Source: Ruminococcaceae bacterium UBA1734
Lineage (GTDB): Bacteria; Bacillota; Clostridia; Oscillospirales; Acutalibacteraceae
Assembly: GCA_002315765.1 (NCBI GenBank)
Contig: DCIE01000036.1
Span: 626-22,915 of the forward strand
DNA length: 22,290 bases
Direction: 5' to 3'
Part shown: positions 7,683 to 15,078 of the stretch, one piece after another
How positions within the stretch are numbered: position 1 is the first letter of the stretch
Layout of the letters: every line of letters begins with the position of its first letter
Program-made: the position numbers and the translations under genes
The notes under the pieces: generated by a model
Seen by the model: the letters and a program-made list of their open reading frames with translations, nothing else
Databases searched by the model: none
Told to the model about the DNA's origin: nothing

Positions 7683-7934
7683 ATGTTTGAAAAAATGTGG
7701 TCGAAAATTATAGACCATGCCGGAGAAACTTTTTACACAAAAACAGGGCTTCCGTTTACCTATCAAATTATTAGAAACTGTGTTGTTCCCGACAGAACCG
7801 GTTATCCTCTTGCAAAGTCCAATTTTGAAAAAGCAAGCAAGATAGAAAGCCTTACGGGTCCGGGCCAGATTAGTAATTTGGTAAGAGGCTCGGCATATGT
7901 GTACGCAATCATAACAGATGAGCGGGTAAAATAA
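7683..7934 (+). CDS. Small hypothetical protein (83 aa)
   Basis: This is an 83-residue soluble protein starting MFEKMWSKIIDHAGETFYTK. It is mixed in charge, with no membrane segment, signal peptide or cysteine cluster. The segment TKTGLPFTYQIIRNCVVPDR followed by TGYPLAKSNFEKA looks like a short beta-rich unit. Similar small orphan proteins seem to occur in Clostridia, but I cannot name a family. The ATG at 7683 is preceded by AAGGAG (7667-7672); a TTG at 7677 is possible but too close to the ribosome site. It has its own palindromic promoter and a terminator, so it is a complete single-gene unit. It lies in an accessory patch between a phage-like fragment and a toxin-antitoxin pair. Confidence 0.7.
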   Translation: MFEKMWSKIIDHAGETFYTKTGLPFTYQIIRNCVVPDRTGYPLAKSNFEKASKIESLTGPGQISNLVRGSAYVYAIITDERVK

Positions 7935-7947
7935 AACGGCATAATTT

Positions 7948-7977
7948 AAGCACCTGTCAAACGATAGGTGCTTTTAC
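7948..7977 (+). terminator. Intrinsic terminator of the 83-aa gene
   Basis: AAGCACCT (7948-7955) pairs perfectly with AGGTGCTT (7966-7973), followed by TTACT. The tail is short, but the hairpin sits 14 bases after the stop. It may also serve the convergent toxin gene. Confidence 0.7.
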
Positions 7978-8001
7978 TATGCCCATATTATCTCATCATC
8001 A

Positions 8002-8427
8002 TTATTCATTTTCCGTTCCCAGTACACGCAGAAATTCTTCGGGAGAATAAACGGTTACGGAGGATAACTTGTAGTCCTCCGTGTTTCTTGTAACAATGCA
8101 GTCGGCTTCGCATCTCTTGGCGGTTTCAATCATCACCGCATCCTCATAATCGGAAACGGGAGAAGGCAAAGCGTGAGTACAATCCGTTCCTGCCGTATCG
8201 ACAACCTGAAAAAGCGAAAACAGCTTTGACAGTATTTTCCTTGTTTCCGCATCACTGTGGGTCAAGCGGTGCGTCAGATAATAAATGTCCGTAACGGATT
8301 TTGCGGTGATGCATCCCACAAACCGTTCATTGGCGGCGGAAAGAAAAATCTCCTGTGCCGACACACAAAACGGTTGTCTTGACTGCAAGGCATCCACCAC
8401 AATACAGGTATCAATGATGGCTCTCAT
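8002..8427 (-). CDS. PIN-domain toxin (VapC-like, PIN_3 type)
   Basis: This 141-residue protein is a PIN-domain ribonuclease of a type II toxin-antitoxin system. Expected acidic metal ligands are visible: D6 in IIDTCIVVD, the central SVTDIYYL, and DYEDAVMIETA followed by CIVTRNTEDY near the C-terminus. This order is typical of PIN_3-type toxins, which cut RNA with Mg2+ when freed from the antitoxin. Its ATG overlaps the antitoxin stop by four bases (ATGA), the normal coupled arrangement in which the antitoxin comes first. All core motifs are present, so nothing suggests inactivation. The exact RNA target is unknown. Confidence 0.87.
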   Translation of the reverse strand: MRAIIDTCIVVDALQSRQPFCVSAQEIFLSAANERFVGCITAKSVTDIYYLTHRLTHSDAETRKILSKLFSLFQVVDTAGTDCTHALPSPVSDYEDAVMIETAKRCEADCIVTRNTEDYKLSSVTVYSPEEFLRVLGTENE

Positions 8428-8639
8428 ATATTACCGAGACTCTCCTCTCTTGCTTCCCCCAAGGACATAGTATCCGGGAGAACGCCAAACAGAGACTTTG
8501 CGGTATCGACCTTATCCTGAAAAGGATTGGTGAGTTTGCAGATTACCTTTCCGTTTCTTGTGATATAAACATCCTCTGTTGCCGACAAAAGAAGATATTT
8601 GCTTAAATTTGTTTTTAGTTCGGTTGCCGTAATCGACAT
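8424..8639 (-). CDS. Phd/YefM-family antitoxin
   Basis: This 71-residue protein has the Phd/YefM pattern. The N-terminal MSITATELKTNLSKYL forms the first strand and helix of the DNA-binding fold, VYITRNGKVICKLTNP is the following hairpin, and an acidic C-terminal tail would wrap the toxin. I chose the ATG at 8639 because GGAGGA lies just upstream; the longer reading frame to 8702 would cover the promoter. It should neutralise the PIN toxin and, with it, repress its own promoter, where two related palindromes are found. Confidence 0.88.
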   Translation of the reverse strand: MSITATELKTNLSKYLLLSATEDVYITRNGKVICKLTNPFQDKVDTAKSLFGVLPDTMSLGEAREESLGNI

Positions 8640-8673
8640 AACGATTCCTCCAATCAAAATATCTTTCACTATT

Positions 8674-8715
8674 ATTATATCCGAATCGTACGAAATTGTC
8701 AATGCGTTTCGTATG
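8674..8715 (-). promoter_or_regulatory. Toxin-antitoxin promoter with paired palindromic operators
   Basis: On the minus strand TTGACA (8702-8697) and TATAAT (8679-8674) are 17 bases apart. Two similar palindromes, TCGTACGA (8686-8693) in the spacer and TCGTATGA (8709-8716) upstream of the -35 box, are centred 23 bp apart. This suits cooperative autoregulation by the antitoxin-toxin complex. Confidence 0.75.
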
Positions 8716-8745
8716 AAATTATTTCTATACCAACAAAAATTTTTG

Positions 8746-8774
8746 TTGCCATTTTTTTGCTTTAGTGGTATATT
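8746..8774 (+). promoter_or_regulatory. Promoter of the degV-family gene
   Basis: TTGCCA (8746-8751) and TATATT (8769-8774) are 17 bases apart. The ribosome site GGAGG follows at about 8791-8795, before the ATG at 8804. Confidence 0.65.
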
Positions 8775-8803
8775 TATTTAGATAAAATACGGAGGATGCG
8801 TAT

Positions 8804-9664
8804 ATGAGTGAAAAAATAATTATTACAAGCGACAGCACTACCGATTTAGGTCCTAAATTAACCGAAAGATACGGTATTAAGGTTTTGCCCCTCGGTATTA
8901 CTTTGGGAGATAAAACATATAAAGACGGCGTGGAAATTGATGCCGACAAGGTTTACGAGCACCACAACAGAACCGGCGAACTGCCGAAAACTACTGCCAC
9001 CAATGTGGGAGAATGTTTGGATTTCTTTAAGGAGCTTACCGAAAAGGGATACAGTGTTGTGCATTTTTCTCTTAGTTCGGCTATGTCATCTACCTACAAC
9101 AATGCCTGTTTGGCGGCGGAAGAATTTGACAATGTTTATATTGTTGATACAAAAAATCTTTCCACCGGCGGAGGTTTGTTGGTTCTTGCCGCTTGTGATA
9201 TGGTAAAAGACGGACTTAGTGCAAAGGAAATTGCCGAAAAGTCTACCGAGCTTACCGCAAATGTTGAGGCTTCCTTTGTTATCGACAGCCTTGAATACCT
9301 ATACAAAGGCGGAAGATGCTCGGCACTTTCTATGCTCGGCGCCAATCTTTTAAAGTTAAAGCCCTGCATAGAGGTTAAAAACGGCGTTATGGGTGTTGAA
9401 AAGAAATACCGCGGAAAATTTGCCGATGTATTAAAGGAATATGCAAAAGACCGTCTTGTAAATTTAGAAGACATAGATAAAACAAGGGTTTTTGTTACAC
9501 ATGCAGGTTGCGACAAAGAAATTGTTAATTCCATTGTTAAGCAGGTGGAAGATTTAGGATATTTCGATGAAATACTTGCTACCAGGGCCGGTTGCACCAT
9601 TTCTTCCCACTGCGGAAAAAACACTTTGGGTATTTTGTTTATAAGAAAATCACCTATTGCATAG
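8804..9664 (+). CDS. DegV-family fatty-acid-binding protein
   Basis: At 286 residues this is the usual length for DegV (FakB-like) proteins. The N-terminus has IIITSDSTTDLGP, followed by LPKTTATN and the serine-rich HFSLSSAMSSTYNN, then IDSLEYLYKGGR and GRCSALSMLGANLLKLKPC. These are the standard landmarks of the two-lobed DegV fold, which buries a fatty acid; in characterised members it hands the fatty acid to the kinase FakA for phosphorylation. No fakA is in the window. The gene has its own promoter and is followed by a structured region and a terminator, so it appears monocistronic. The specific fatty acid preference cannot be told. Confidence 0.92.
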   Translation: MSEKIIITSDSTTDLGPKLTERYGIKVLPLGITLGDKTYKDGVEIDADKVYEHHNRTGELPKTTATNVGECLDFFKELTEKGYSVVHFSLSSAMSSTYNNACLAAEEFDNVYIVDTKNLSTGGGLLVLAACDMVKDGLSAKEIAEKSTELTANVEASFVIDSLEYLYKGGRCSALSMLGANLLKLKPCIEVKNGVMGVEKKYRGKFADVLKEYAKDRLVNLEDIDKTRVFVTHAGCDKEIVNSIVKQVEDLGYFDEILATRAGCTISSHCGKNTLGILFIRKSPIA

Positions 9665-9682
9665 TTTTGCATAAGATTAATT

Positions 9683-9754
9683 AGGGGTGCAATAAAGGAT
9701 ATCCGCTATCGGCGATAAGTCCGGTCTTATCCATGAACAACCGATACTACCCCT
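9683..9754 (+). ncRNA. Unassigned nested RNA structure between degV and glyA
   Basis: Three helices nest without conflict: AGGGGT/ACCCCT (9683-9688 with 9749-9754), TATCGG/CCGATA (9707-9712 with 9741-9746) and GATAAG/CTTATC (9714-9719 with 9726-9731, loop TCCGGT). Unpaired purine-rich joints lie between the first and second helices. It is followed by a strong terminator. It lies before the glyA promoter, so it is either the 3' end of the degV transcript or a separate small RNA, not a glyA leader. I do not recognise a known RNA family. Confidence 0.4.
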
Positions 9755-9762
9755 TTCATATA

Positions 9763-9806
9763 AGCCTTTGCTTTTTACTTTGTAAAATGCAAGGGCTGTT
9801 TTTTTG
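9763..9806 (+). terminator. Strong intrinsic terminator
   Basis: AGCCTTTGC (9763-9771) pairs with GCAAGGGCT (9789-9797) with one wobble pair. An inner stem TTTTAC/GTAAAA lies inside, and a run of seven T follows (9799-9805). It ends the degV transcript or the structured RNA before glyA. Confidence 0.88.
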
Positions 9807-9830
9807 TTTTGGTATTATTCGGTAAAATGG

Positions 9831-9873
9831 TTTACAAAACTTTATTTATGTGTTATATTGGTAATAATATTAC
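9831..9873 (+). promoter_or_regulatory. glyA promoter with palindrome at the start site
   Basis: TTTACA (9831-9836) and TATATT (9854-9859) are 17 bases apart, with the predicted start near 9866. The perfect palindrome GTAATA-A-TATTAC (9861-9873) is centred on that start and could be a repressor site. Confidence 0.65.
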
Positions 9874-9889
9874 TGAAAAGAGGGATTTT

Positions 9890-11125
9890 ATGAACTTTTT
9901 TGACGAATTAAAGGATTACGACTTGGAGGTTGCAAGTTCTATTGACAGAGAACTTATGAGGCAACGAGGCAATATCGAACTTATAGCTTCGGAAAATATT
10001 GTTTCAAAGGCTGTTTTATTAGCCGCCGGAGGAGTGCTTACAAACAAGTATGCCGAGGGCTATCCCTCTAAACGATATTACGGTGGTTGCGTATATGTTG
10101 ACCAGGTTGAAGAAATAGCAAGAAACCGTGCTAAAAAGCTTTTCGGTGCTCAACACGCTAATGTTCAACCACACAGCGGTGCAAACGCAAATTTAGCTGT
10201 ATTCTATGCTTTTTTAAAGCCGGGCGATACGGTTATGGGCATGAACCTCCAAGAAGGGGGACACCTTTCCCATGGCTCACCTGTTAATATTTCGGGTAAT
10301 TTCTTCAATGTTGTTCCCTACGGTGTAAATCCCATCACCGAAACCATTGATTACGACGAAATGGAAAAAATCGCAACCGATTGCAAACCTAAGCTTATTG
10401 TTGTAGGTGCCAGTGCTTATTCAAGAATTATTGACTTTAAAAGATGCCGTGAGATTGCCGATAAGGTGGGTTCAATTTTAATGGTGGATATGGCGCATAT
10501 TGCAGGACTTGTAGCCGCCGGTGTTCATCCCTCTCCCGTACCTTATGCCGATGTTGTTACCACCACAACCCACAAGACCTTAAGAGGTCCCCGTGGCGGT
10601 ATGATTCTTTGCAAAGAAGAATATGCAAAGCAAATTGACAAGGCCATTTTCCCCGGAACGCAGGGAGGCCCTTTAATGCACATTATTGCCGCTAAAGCCG
10701 TTGCTTTAGGCGAAGCGTTAACCGATGAATTTAAGGACTATCAAAGACAAATTGTCAAAAACGCATCGGTACTTTGCGATAAATTGACGAGTCGAGGAAT
10801 TGACATTGTTTCGGGCGGCACCGATAACCACCTTATGCTTTTAAAACTTACAAATAAGAATATTACGGGAAAAGAACTTGAAGCTCGTCTTGATGAAGTT
10901 CATATTACCGCCAACAAAAATACTATTCCCGGCGAACCCTTAAGTCCCTTTATTACAAGCGGTTTGAGAATAGGTACTCCCGCTGTAACTTCAAGAGGCT
11001 TTAAAGAACCCGAAATGCTTAAAATCGGCGATATGATATGTGATGCCATTGAAGATTTTGAGGGCAACAAGGATAGGATTTCTGCCGAGGTTGCCGAACT
11101 TTGCAGTAAATTTCCGATATATTAA
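9890..11125 (+). CDS. glyA: Serine hydroxymethyltransferase
   Basis: This 411-residue enzyme converts serine and tetrahydrofolate to glycine and 5,10-methylene-tetrahydrofolate in the cytoplasm, the main source of one-carbon units. Landmarks are IELIASENIVSKAV and TNKYAEGYPSKRYYGGC near the N-terminus, MVDMAHIAGLVAAG, and the PLP-binding VTTTTHKTLRGPRGG with K229. PLPSPF-like LSPFITSGLRIGTPAVTSRG is near the C-terminus. Length and lysine position agree with the E. coli enzyme. I chose the ATG at 9890 with AGAGGGA upstream, because the longer frame from 9809 would include the promoter. traX begins two bases after the stop with no terminator between, so the two are likely co-transcribed. Confidence 0.96.
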   Translation: MNFFDELKDYDLEVASSIDRELMRQRGNIELIASENIVSKAVLLAAGGVLTNKYAEGYPSKRYYGGCVYVDQVEEIARNRAKKLFGAQHANVQPHSGANANLAVFYAFLKPGDTVMGMNLQEGGHLSHGSPVNISGNFFNVVPYGVNPITETIDYDEMEKIATDCKPKLIVVGASAYSRIIDFKRCREIADKVGSILMVDMAHIAGLVAAGVHPSPVPYADVVTTTTHKTLRGPRGGMILCKEEYAKQIDKAIFPGTQGGPLMHIIAAKAVALGEALTDEFKDYQRQIVKNASVLCDKLTSRGIDIVSGGTDNHLMLLKLTNKNITGKELEARLDEVHITANKNTIPGEPLSPFITSGLRIGTPAVTSRGFKEPEMLKIGDMICDAIEDFEGNKDRISAEVAELCSKFPIY

Positions 11126-11127
11126 TT

Positions 11128-11222
11128 ATGATGACAAAAATAAGCAAAAATAAAATAAATCTTGATAAGTTTAAGGTAATTGACGGCATTTTCTCAAGCT
11201 CTTTGCCGTTATTACTATGCTT
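11128..11222 (+). other. Out-of-frame 5' part of traX (one-base frameshift)
   Basis: Reading from the ATG at 11128 (or 11131) gives MMTKISKNKINLDKFKVIDG and then runs off into SSSLPLLLCL and a TAG. The next frame reads FLKLFAVITMLIDHIAVF across the same place, which is the normal TraX N-terminus. Joining the two frames at the four T's at 11189-11192 by one additional T would give a continuous protein of about 246 residues. So the gene has lost one T in a homopolymer, or the sequence has an error there. Confidence 0.75.
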
Positions 11223-11867
11223 ATAGACCATATTGCCGTTTTTCTTCTTCCCTACACATCGCTTAGGGATTGTGTATTGTTCAACCTTTTGGGCAAAGAA
11301 ATCGGTTTAATATATTTAATGCGCTGGATAGGGAGAATTGCCTTTCCCATTTATGCTTTTCTTATTACCGAAGGGTATATTCATACTCACAACAAACTTA
11401 AATACGGCAGGAATTTATTACTTTTTGCCCTTATTTCCGAAATACCTTGGAATTATGCCCACACACTTTCTTTAACATACAGAAACCAAAATGTTTTCTT
11501 CACCTTATTTTTAGGCTTTTTGGGAATATGCTGTTTTGAAAAGTTTTCCCATAATCGGGTTTTACAAATCGTTTCGGTATTAGGATTATTCTTTGTTTCC
11601 CTGTTTGCCAAGTTGGATTACGGTGTTACGGGATATTCACTTATTTTGACAATGTATATTCTGCGAAACAGCAAACTTATTATGACCGTGGCAAGTCTGG
11701 CCATTACCGACACCGAATTACAGGCCTTCCCGGCTATGGTTGCGGTTGGGCTTTATAACGGTAAAAGGGGCTTTATCAGGTCAAAACCTTTAAAATATGC
11801 TTTTTACATATTCTACCCTGCCCATCTTCTTATTTTAGGCATTATCCGTAAGGTATATTTTTCATAA
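11217..11867 (+). CDS. TraX-family membrane protein, N-terminus cut off by a frameshift
   Basis: The in-frame part from the internal ATG is 216 residues with about seven membrane segments. It has the TraX signatures RIAFPIYAFLITEG, SEIPWNY, QNVFFTL and YNGKRG followed by FYIFYPAHLLILG. TraX was named for F-pilin N-acetylation; chromosomal Firmicute members are acyltransferase-like membrane proteins of unknown target. The first membrane helix is split: KLFAVITMLIDHIAVFLL continues upstream of 11217 in this frame, but no start codon is available before a stop. The natural N-terminus is instead encoded in another frame from 11128. There is no convincing ribosome site before 11217. The gene is thus probably inactive, slippage-controlled, or affected by a sequence error. 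It follows glyA with a two-base gap. Confidence 0.8.
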   Translation: MLIDHIAVFLLPYTSLRDCVLFNLLGKEIGLIYLMRWIGRIAFPIYAFLITEGYIHTHNKLKYGRNLLLFALISEIPWNYAHTLSLTYRNQNVFFTLFLGFLGICCFEKFSHNRVLQIVSVLGLFFVSLFAKLDYGVTGYSLILTMYILRNSKLIMTVASLAITDTELQAFPAMVAVGLYNGKRGFIRSKPLKYAFYIFYPAHLLILGIIRKVYFS

Positions 11868-11886
11868 AATTTTAAGTATAAAAAGG

Positions 11887-11915
11887 TTGACAAAGAAGCA
11901 TAAAAAAACTATAAT
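11887..11915 (+). promoter_or_regulatory. Sigma-A promoter of mgtE
   Basis: TTGACA (11887-11892) and TATAAT (11910-11915) are 17 bases apart, a full consensus match. Transcription should start near 11922. Confidence 0.9.
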
Positions 11916-11928
11916 ATAATCAAACTAA

Positions 11929-11954
11929 ACCTCGTCTTATTGACGGGGTTTTTT
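11929..11954 (+). terminator. Terminator/attenuator hairpin in the mgtE leader
   Basis: ACCTCGTC (11929-11936) pairs with GACGGGGT (11942-11949), one wobble pair, loop TTATT, with T's at 11949-11954. It starts only about seven bases after the predicted mgtE start. The G-run (11945-11948) can instead pair with the C-run at 11957-11962, and that C-run can pair with the ribosome site GGAGG (11968-11972). Three alternative structures therefore compete. Confidence 0.7.
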
Positions 11955-11979
11955 ATCCCCCCAAAAAGGAGGAAAAGTT

Positions 11980-13344
11980 ATGGAGGAAAAAATATTAGAG
12001 TTAATTGAACAAAAAAAATTCGGAGAACTCAAAAATCTTCTTTCGGATATAAATCCGGCTGACTTGGCACAGATTTTTGAAGAAGTTGAAGAAAAGGACC
12101 TTCCCGTAATATTCAGAATATTACCCAAAGAACTTGCAGCCGAAGTGTTTGTTGAAATGGACTCGGATATGCAACAGCTTTTGATTGAGGCATTCAGCGA
12201 TAAAGAACTTCGTGAAGTTATGGACGAGCTTTTCATGGATGATACCGTTGATATTATCGATGAAATGCCCGCCACGGTAGCTAAGAGAATTCTAAGGCAA
12301 ACCGATGCGGCTAAACGCAGAATGATTAATCAGTTACTTGCCTATCCCGATGACAGTGCCGGTAGCATTATGACCACCGAGTATATCGACCTTAAAAAAG
12401 ATATGACGGTGGACGAGGCTTTTGACCGAATTAGGCAAATAGGTTTTGATACCGAAACCATTTATATGTGTTATGTTACCGACCGCAGTCGCAGACTTTT
12501 AGGTATTGTTTCGGTTAAAGACCTTCTCTTAAATCCTAAATCTGCCGTCCTTTCTAAAATAATGGACGAAAATGTTATCTTCGTAAACACCCACGATGAC
12601 CGAGAAGAAGTTGCAGTACAGTTTGAAAAGTACGACCTTTTGGCAATTCCGGTTGTTGACAAGGAAGACAGGCTTGTAGGTATCGTTACGGTCGATGACG
12701 CTATCGATGTAATGAAGGAAGAGGTTACCGAAGATATTGAAAAAATGGCGGCTATTCTTCCAAGTGAACACAGTTATTTTAAAACCGGTGTTTTTGAAAC
12801 CGTTAAGGCAAGAATACCTTGGCTTATGCTTCTTATGATTTCCGCCACATTTACCGGTGCCATAATAAGCGGATTTGAAGAAAAACTAACCCTGTTTTCC
12901 GGTCTTATCGCCTTTATTCCCATGCTTATGGATACGGGTGGAAACAGCGGCAGCCAAGCTTCTGTTACGGTTATACGCAGTATCTCCTTGGGTGATATTG
13001 AATTCGGCGATATTTTCAGGGTTTTATGGAAAGAAATAAGGGTTGCATTTTGTTGCAGTCTTGCTTTGGCTGTGGTAAATACCGCCAAGCTCATTTTGGT
13101 GGATTATCTTCTTCTTAAAACCTTTAACGGCGATACCCATGCCTTTGCCGAAATAGTCGTTGTTTGCCTAACCCTTTTCTGCACCGTAATTGTGGCAAAA
13201 ATTGTGGGTTGCAGTCTTCCGATTTTGGCAAAAAAATTAGGCTTTGACCCTGCAGTTATGGCAAGTCCTCTTATTACCACCATTGTTGATGCGATTTCTC
13301 TTATGATTTATTTCGGATTTGCAAGTTTAATATTAAGCGTATAA
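11980..13344 (+). CDS. mgtE: Magnesium transporter MgtE
   Basis: This 454-residue protein is the standard MgtE length and brings Mg2+ (sometimes Co2+) into the cell. The cytoplasmic N domain of helical repeats (about residues 1-130) contains DLAQIFEEVEEKDLP and HEX-like acidic stretches. Two CBS domains follow (about 135-260; GIVSVKDLLLNPKS, then DRLVGIVTVDDAIDVM). A long plug helix leads into five membrane helices. The pore motif PMLMDTGGNSGSQ is at 314-326, and D437 in TTIVDAISLMIYF matches the conserved Mg2+-selecting aspartate. Mg2+ binding between the N and CBS domains closes the channel in characterised members. The ATG at 11980 has AAGGAGG upstream. No M-box riboswitch is present; a short attenuator-like leader takes its place. 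Confidence 0.95.
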   Translation: MEEKILELIEQKKFGELKNLLSDINPADLAQIFEEVEEKDLPVIFRILPKELAAEVFVEMDSDMQQLLIEAFSDKELREVMDELFMDDTVDIIDEMPATVAKRILRQTDAAKRRMINQLLAYPDDSAGSIMTTEYIDLKKDMTVDEAFDRIRQIGFDTETIYMCYVTDRSRRLLGIVSVKDLLLNPKSAVLSKIMDENVIFVNTHDDREEVAVQFEKYDLLAIPVVDKEDRLVGIVTVDDAIDVMKEEVTEDIEKMAAILPSEHSYFKTGVFETVKARIPWLMLLMISATFTGAIISGFEEKLTLFSGLIAFIPMLMDTGGNSGSQASVTVIRSISLGDIEFGDIFRVLWKEIRVAFCCSLALAVVNTAKLILVDYLLLKTFNGDTHAFAEIVVVCLTLFCTVIVAKIVGCSLPILAKKLGFDPAVMASPLITTIVDAISLMIYFGFASLILSV

Positions 13345-13390
13345 AAAAACTGTTGCAAGACTTCTTGTTTTGCAACAGTAATTTTTATAT
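13342..13390. terminator. Bidirectional intrinsic terminator
   Basis: ACTGTTGCAA (13349-13358) pairs perfectly with TTGCAACAGT (13370-13379). There is an A-run before the stem and a T-run after it, so it serves both mgtE (+) and the convergent ABC transporter gene (-). Confidence 0.9.
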
Positions 13391-13395
13391 TAAAT

Positions 13396-15078
13396 TTAAG
13401 ATTTTATTACCTTATACTGCTTGTCCTCCACATGAACAATAGTGTCGCATACCGAAAGTGAAGTATGTCGATGGGTAATAAAAATAATCGTCTTTCCCGA
13501 AATGTTCTTAATGTTTGAAAGAAGTTGTGTTTCGGTTTGCTCATCAAGTGCCGAGGTGGACTCATCAAGCAACAAAACAGGTGCATCGAAAAGCAATGCC
13601 CTTGCAATGGAAATACGCTGAAGCTGTCCCTCGGAAAGTCCTGCTCCTCTTTCGCCGAGTTTTGTATCAAAGCCGTTGGGCAAAGACATAATAAAGTCAT
13701 ATATTACAGCCGCCTTTGTAGCTTCCACTATTTGCTCCTCGGTTACATTTTCGTTACAAAGGGTAATATTATCCCTGATTGTTCCCGAAAGCATCATATT
13801 ACCCTGAGGAACATAAGAGAACATACCTCTTGTAGAGGCATCAACCTTGGTTCCGTCATTAAAGGTAATGGAACCGCCTGTAACATCGTAAAGTCCCAAA
13901 ATAATCTTAAACAGTGTGCTTTTTCCACTGCCTGATTCTCCCGTTATGGCGGTAATAGAGTTGTTTTTAATGTTAAAGGAACAGTTTTTAAGAATAAGCT
14001 CGTCCTCATAGGCAAAAGCCACATTATCCACAACTATTTCCTTGAAGTTTTCTTTGATTGATTTAAGCTCATCTTTATCCACACATTCCGGCTCATCGTC
14101 AATAGTTTCAATTTCCATAAGTCGTTCTGCCGATGCTACCATGGCATAATATGTAGGTAAAATTCCCGAAATATTTTGAAGAGGTGCCCTGACGATTGAA
14201 ACAAGTTGTAAGAAATAATTAAGTGTACCGTAGGTTAAGAGTCCCGTGCCTAACTGCGCAGAGCCCCATACCAAAATTCCGTAATATCCGAAACTGAAAA
14301 AGAAATACATCAATGTATGTACAATAAGCGAATATACATTTCTTTTTATTTTCAGCTTGAGATTAATGTTCATATAATCTCTTAACTTTTCAAGCACCGG
14401 CTTTTCGCTTTCAAAGGTTTTAATTACCACGATATTTGCAAAGCTTTCCTGAATAAAGGAACGGGTAACGCCCTCGCTTTTTTGAACTTCCTTGTGAATA
14501 TTTTTATATTTTTTGCTGACAAGTCTGCCCAAAAGAGGAAAAATAAATCCGATACCCAAAATCGCAACGGCAAAAATCCAGTTTTGCATTATAAGCGCCG
14601 CACCGCCCACAACAATCTTGGTTATTATGGAAAGTACCGAAGGAATAATATTTAAAGAACCGGATGCAATAGTATCAACATCCGAAGTAAATCTGTTTAA
14701 AATATCTCCCGAATGATGTCCGAATAGTCTTGAATACTTCTTTCGCATAACCGAAGAAAACATATAACTTCGCATTTCCATTACATATTTTCCCGTTAAG
14801 AAAACCGAAAGCATGGAGTTTGCCGCATCAATAAGCTTTTGCAAAACTATTATTACAAATATGGATATACTTGAAACAATAAACTTGTCCGTCAGTCCTT
14901 TATTACCGCTATCAATAATATCTTTAGAAATAGCCGCAAGGACAATTAAAATAACCGATGAAGCAATATTAAAAAGGGATGCTAATGCAATTTGAGGAAT
15001 AAATCTCTTTGTTCTTTTAAATATCCACTTAAATGTTGCTCTATCAAGTTTTTTTGAAGAACTACTCAATAATATCAT
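13396..15078 (-). CDS. ABC transporter, fused membrane and ATPase domains
   Basis: This 560-residue half-transporter has a six-helix type 1 exporter membrane domain (about residues 25-310) followed by an ATPase domain. Walker A is GESGSGKST (380-388), the Q-loop is VPQG (Q425), the signature is LSEGQ (481-485), Walker B is VLLLDE (501-506) and the H-loop histidine is H536. All catalytic parts are intact. It has no N-terminal C39 peptidase domain, so it would not cleave a leader peptide itself. The start overlaps the end of the PqqD-family gene by 17 bases, so the two are coupled. This suggests export of, or immunity to, a small peptide-derived product, but no precursor or radical SAM maturase is in the window. 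The substrate is unknown. Confidence 0.9.
   Translation of the reverse strand: MILLSSSSKKLDRATFKWIFKRTKRFIPQIALASLFNIASSVILIVLAAISKDIIDSGNKGLTDKFIVSSISIFVIIVLQKLIDAANSMLSVFLTGKYVMEMRSYMFSSVMRKKYSRLFGHHSGDILNRFTSDVDTIASGSLNIIPSVLSIITKIVVGGAALIMQNWIFAVAILGIGFIFPLLGRLVSKKYKNIHKEVQKSEGVTRSFIQESFANIVVIKTFESEKPVLEKLRDYMNINLKLKIKRNVYSLIVHTLMYFFFSFGYYGILVWGSAQLGTGLLTYGTLNYFLQLVSIVRAPLQNISGILPTYYAMVASAERLMEIETIDDEPECVDKDELKSIKENFKEIVVDNVAFAYEDELILKNCSFNIKNNSITAITGESGSGKSTLFKIILGLYDVTGGSITFNDGTKVDASTRGMFSYVPQGNMMLSGTIRDNITLCNENVTEEQIVEATKAAVIYDFIMSLPNGFDTKLGERGAGLSEGQLQRISIARALLFDAPVLLLDESTSALDEQTETQLLSNIKNISGKTIIFITHRHTSLSVCDTIVHVEDKQYKVIKS

Noticed and set aside
7422..7766. 114-aa open frame on the minus strand
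   Set aside because: It runs antisense through the phage-like fragment, the tandem repeat, a promoter and the start of the 83-aa gene, with no supporting signals of its own.
9683..9889. THF, ZTP or glycine riboswitch for glyA
   Set aside because: The structured stretch lacks the conserved blocks of these families and is separated from glyA by a strong terminator and a promoter.
11916..11979. M-box magnesium riboswitch before mgtE
   Set aside because: The leader from the predicted start is only about 60 bases, far too short for the M-box, and the conserved M-box helices are absent.
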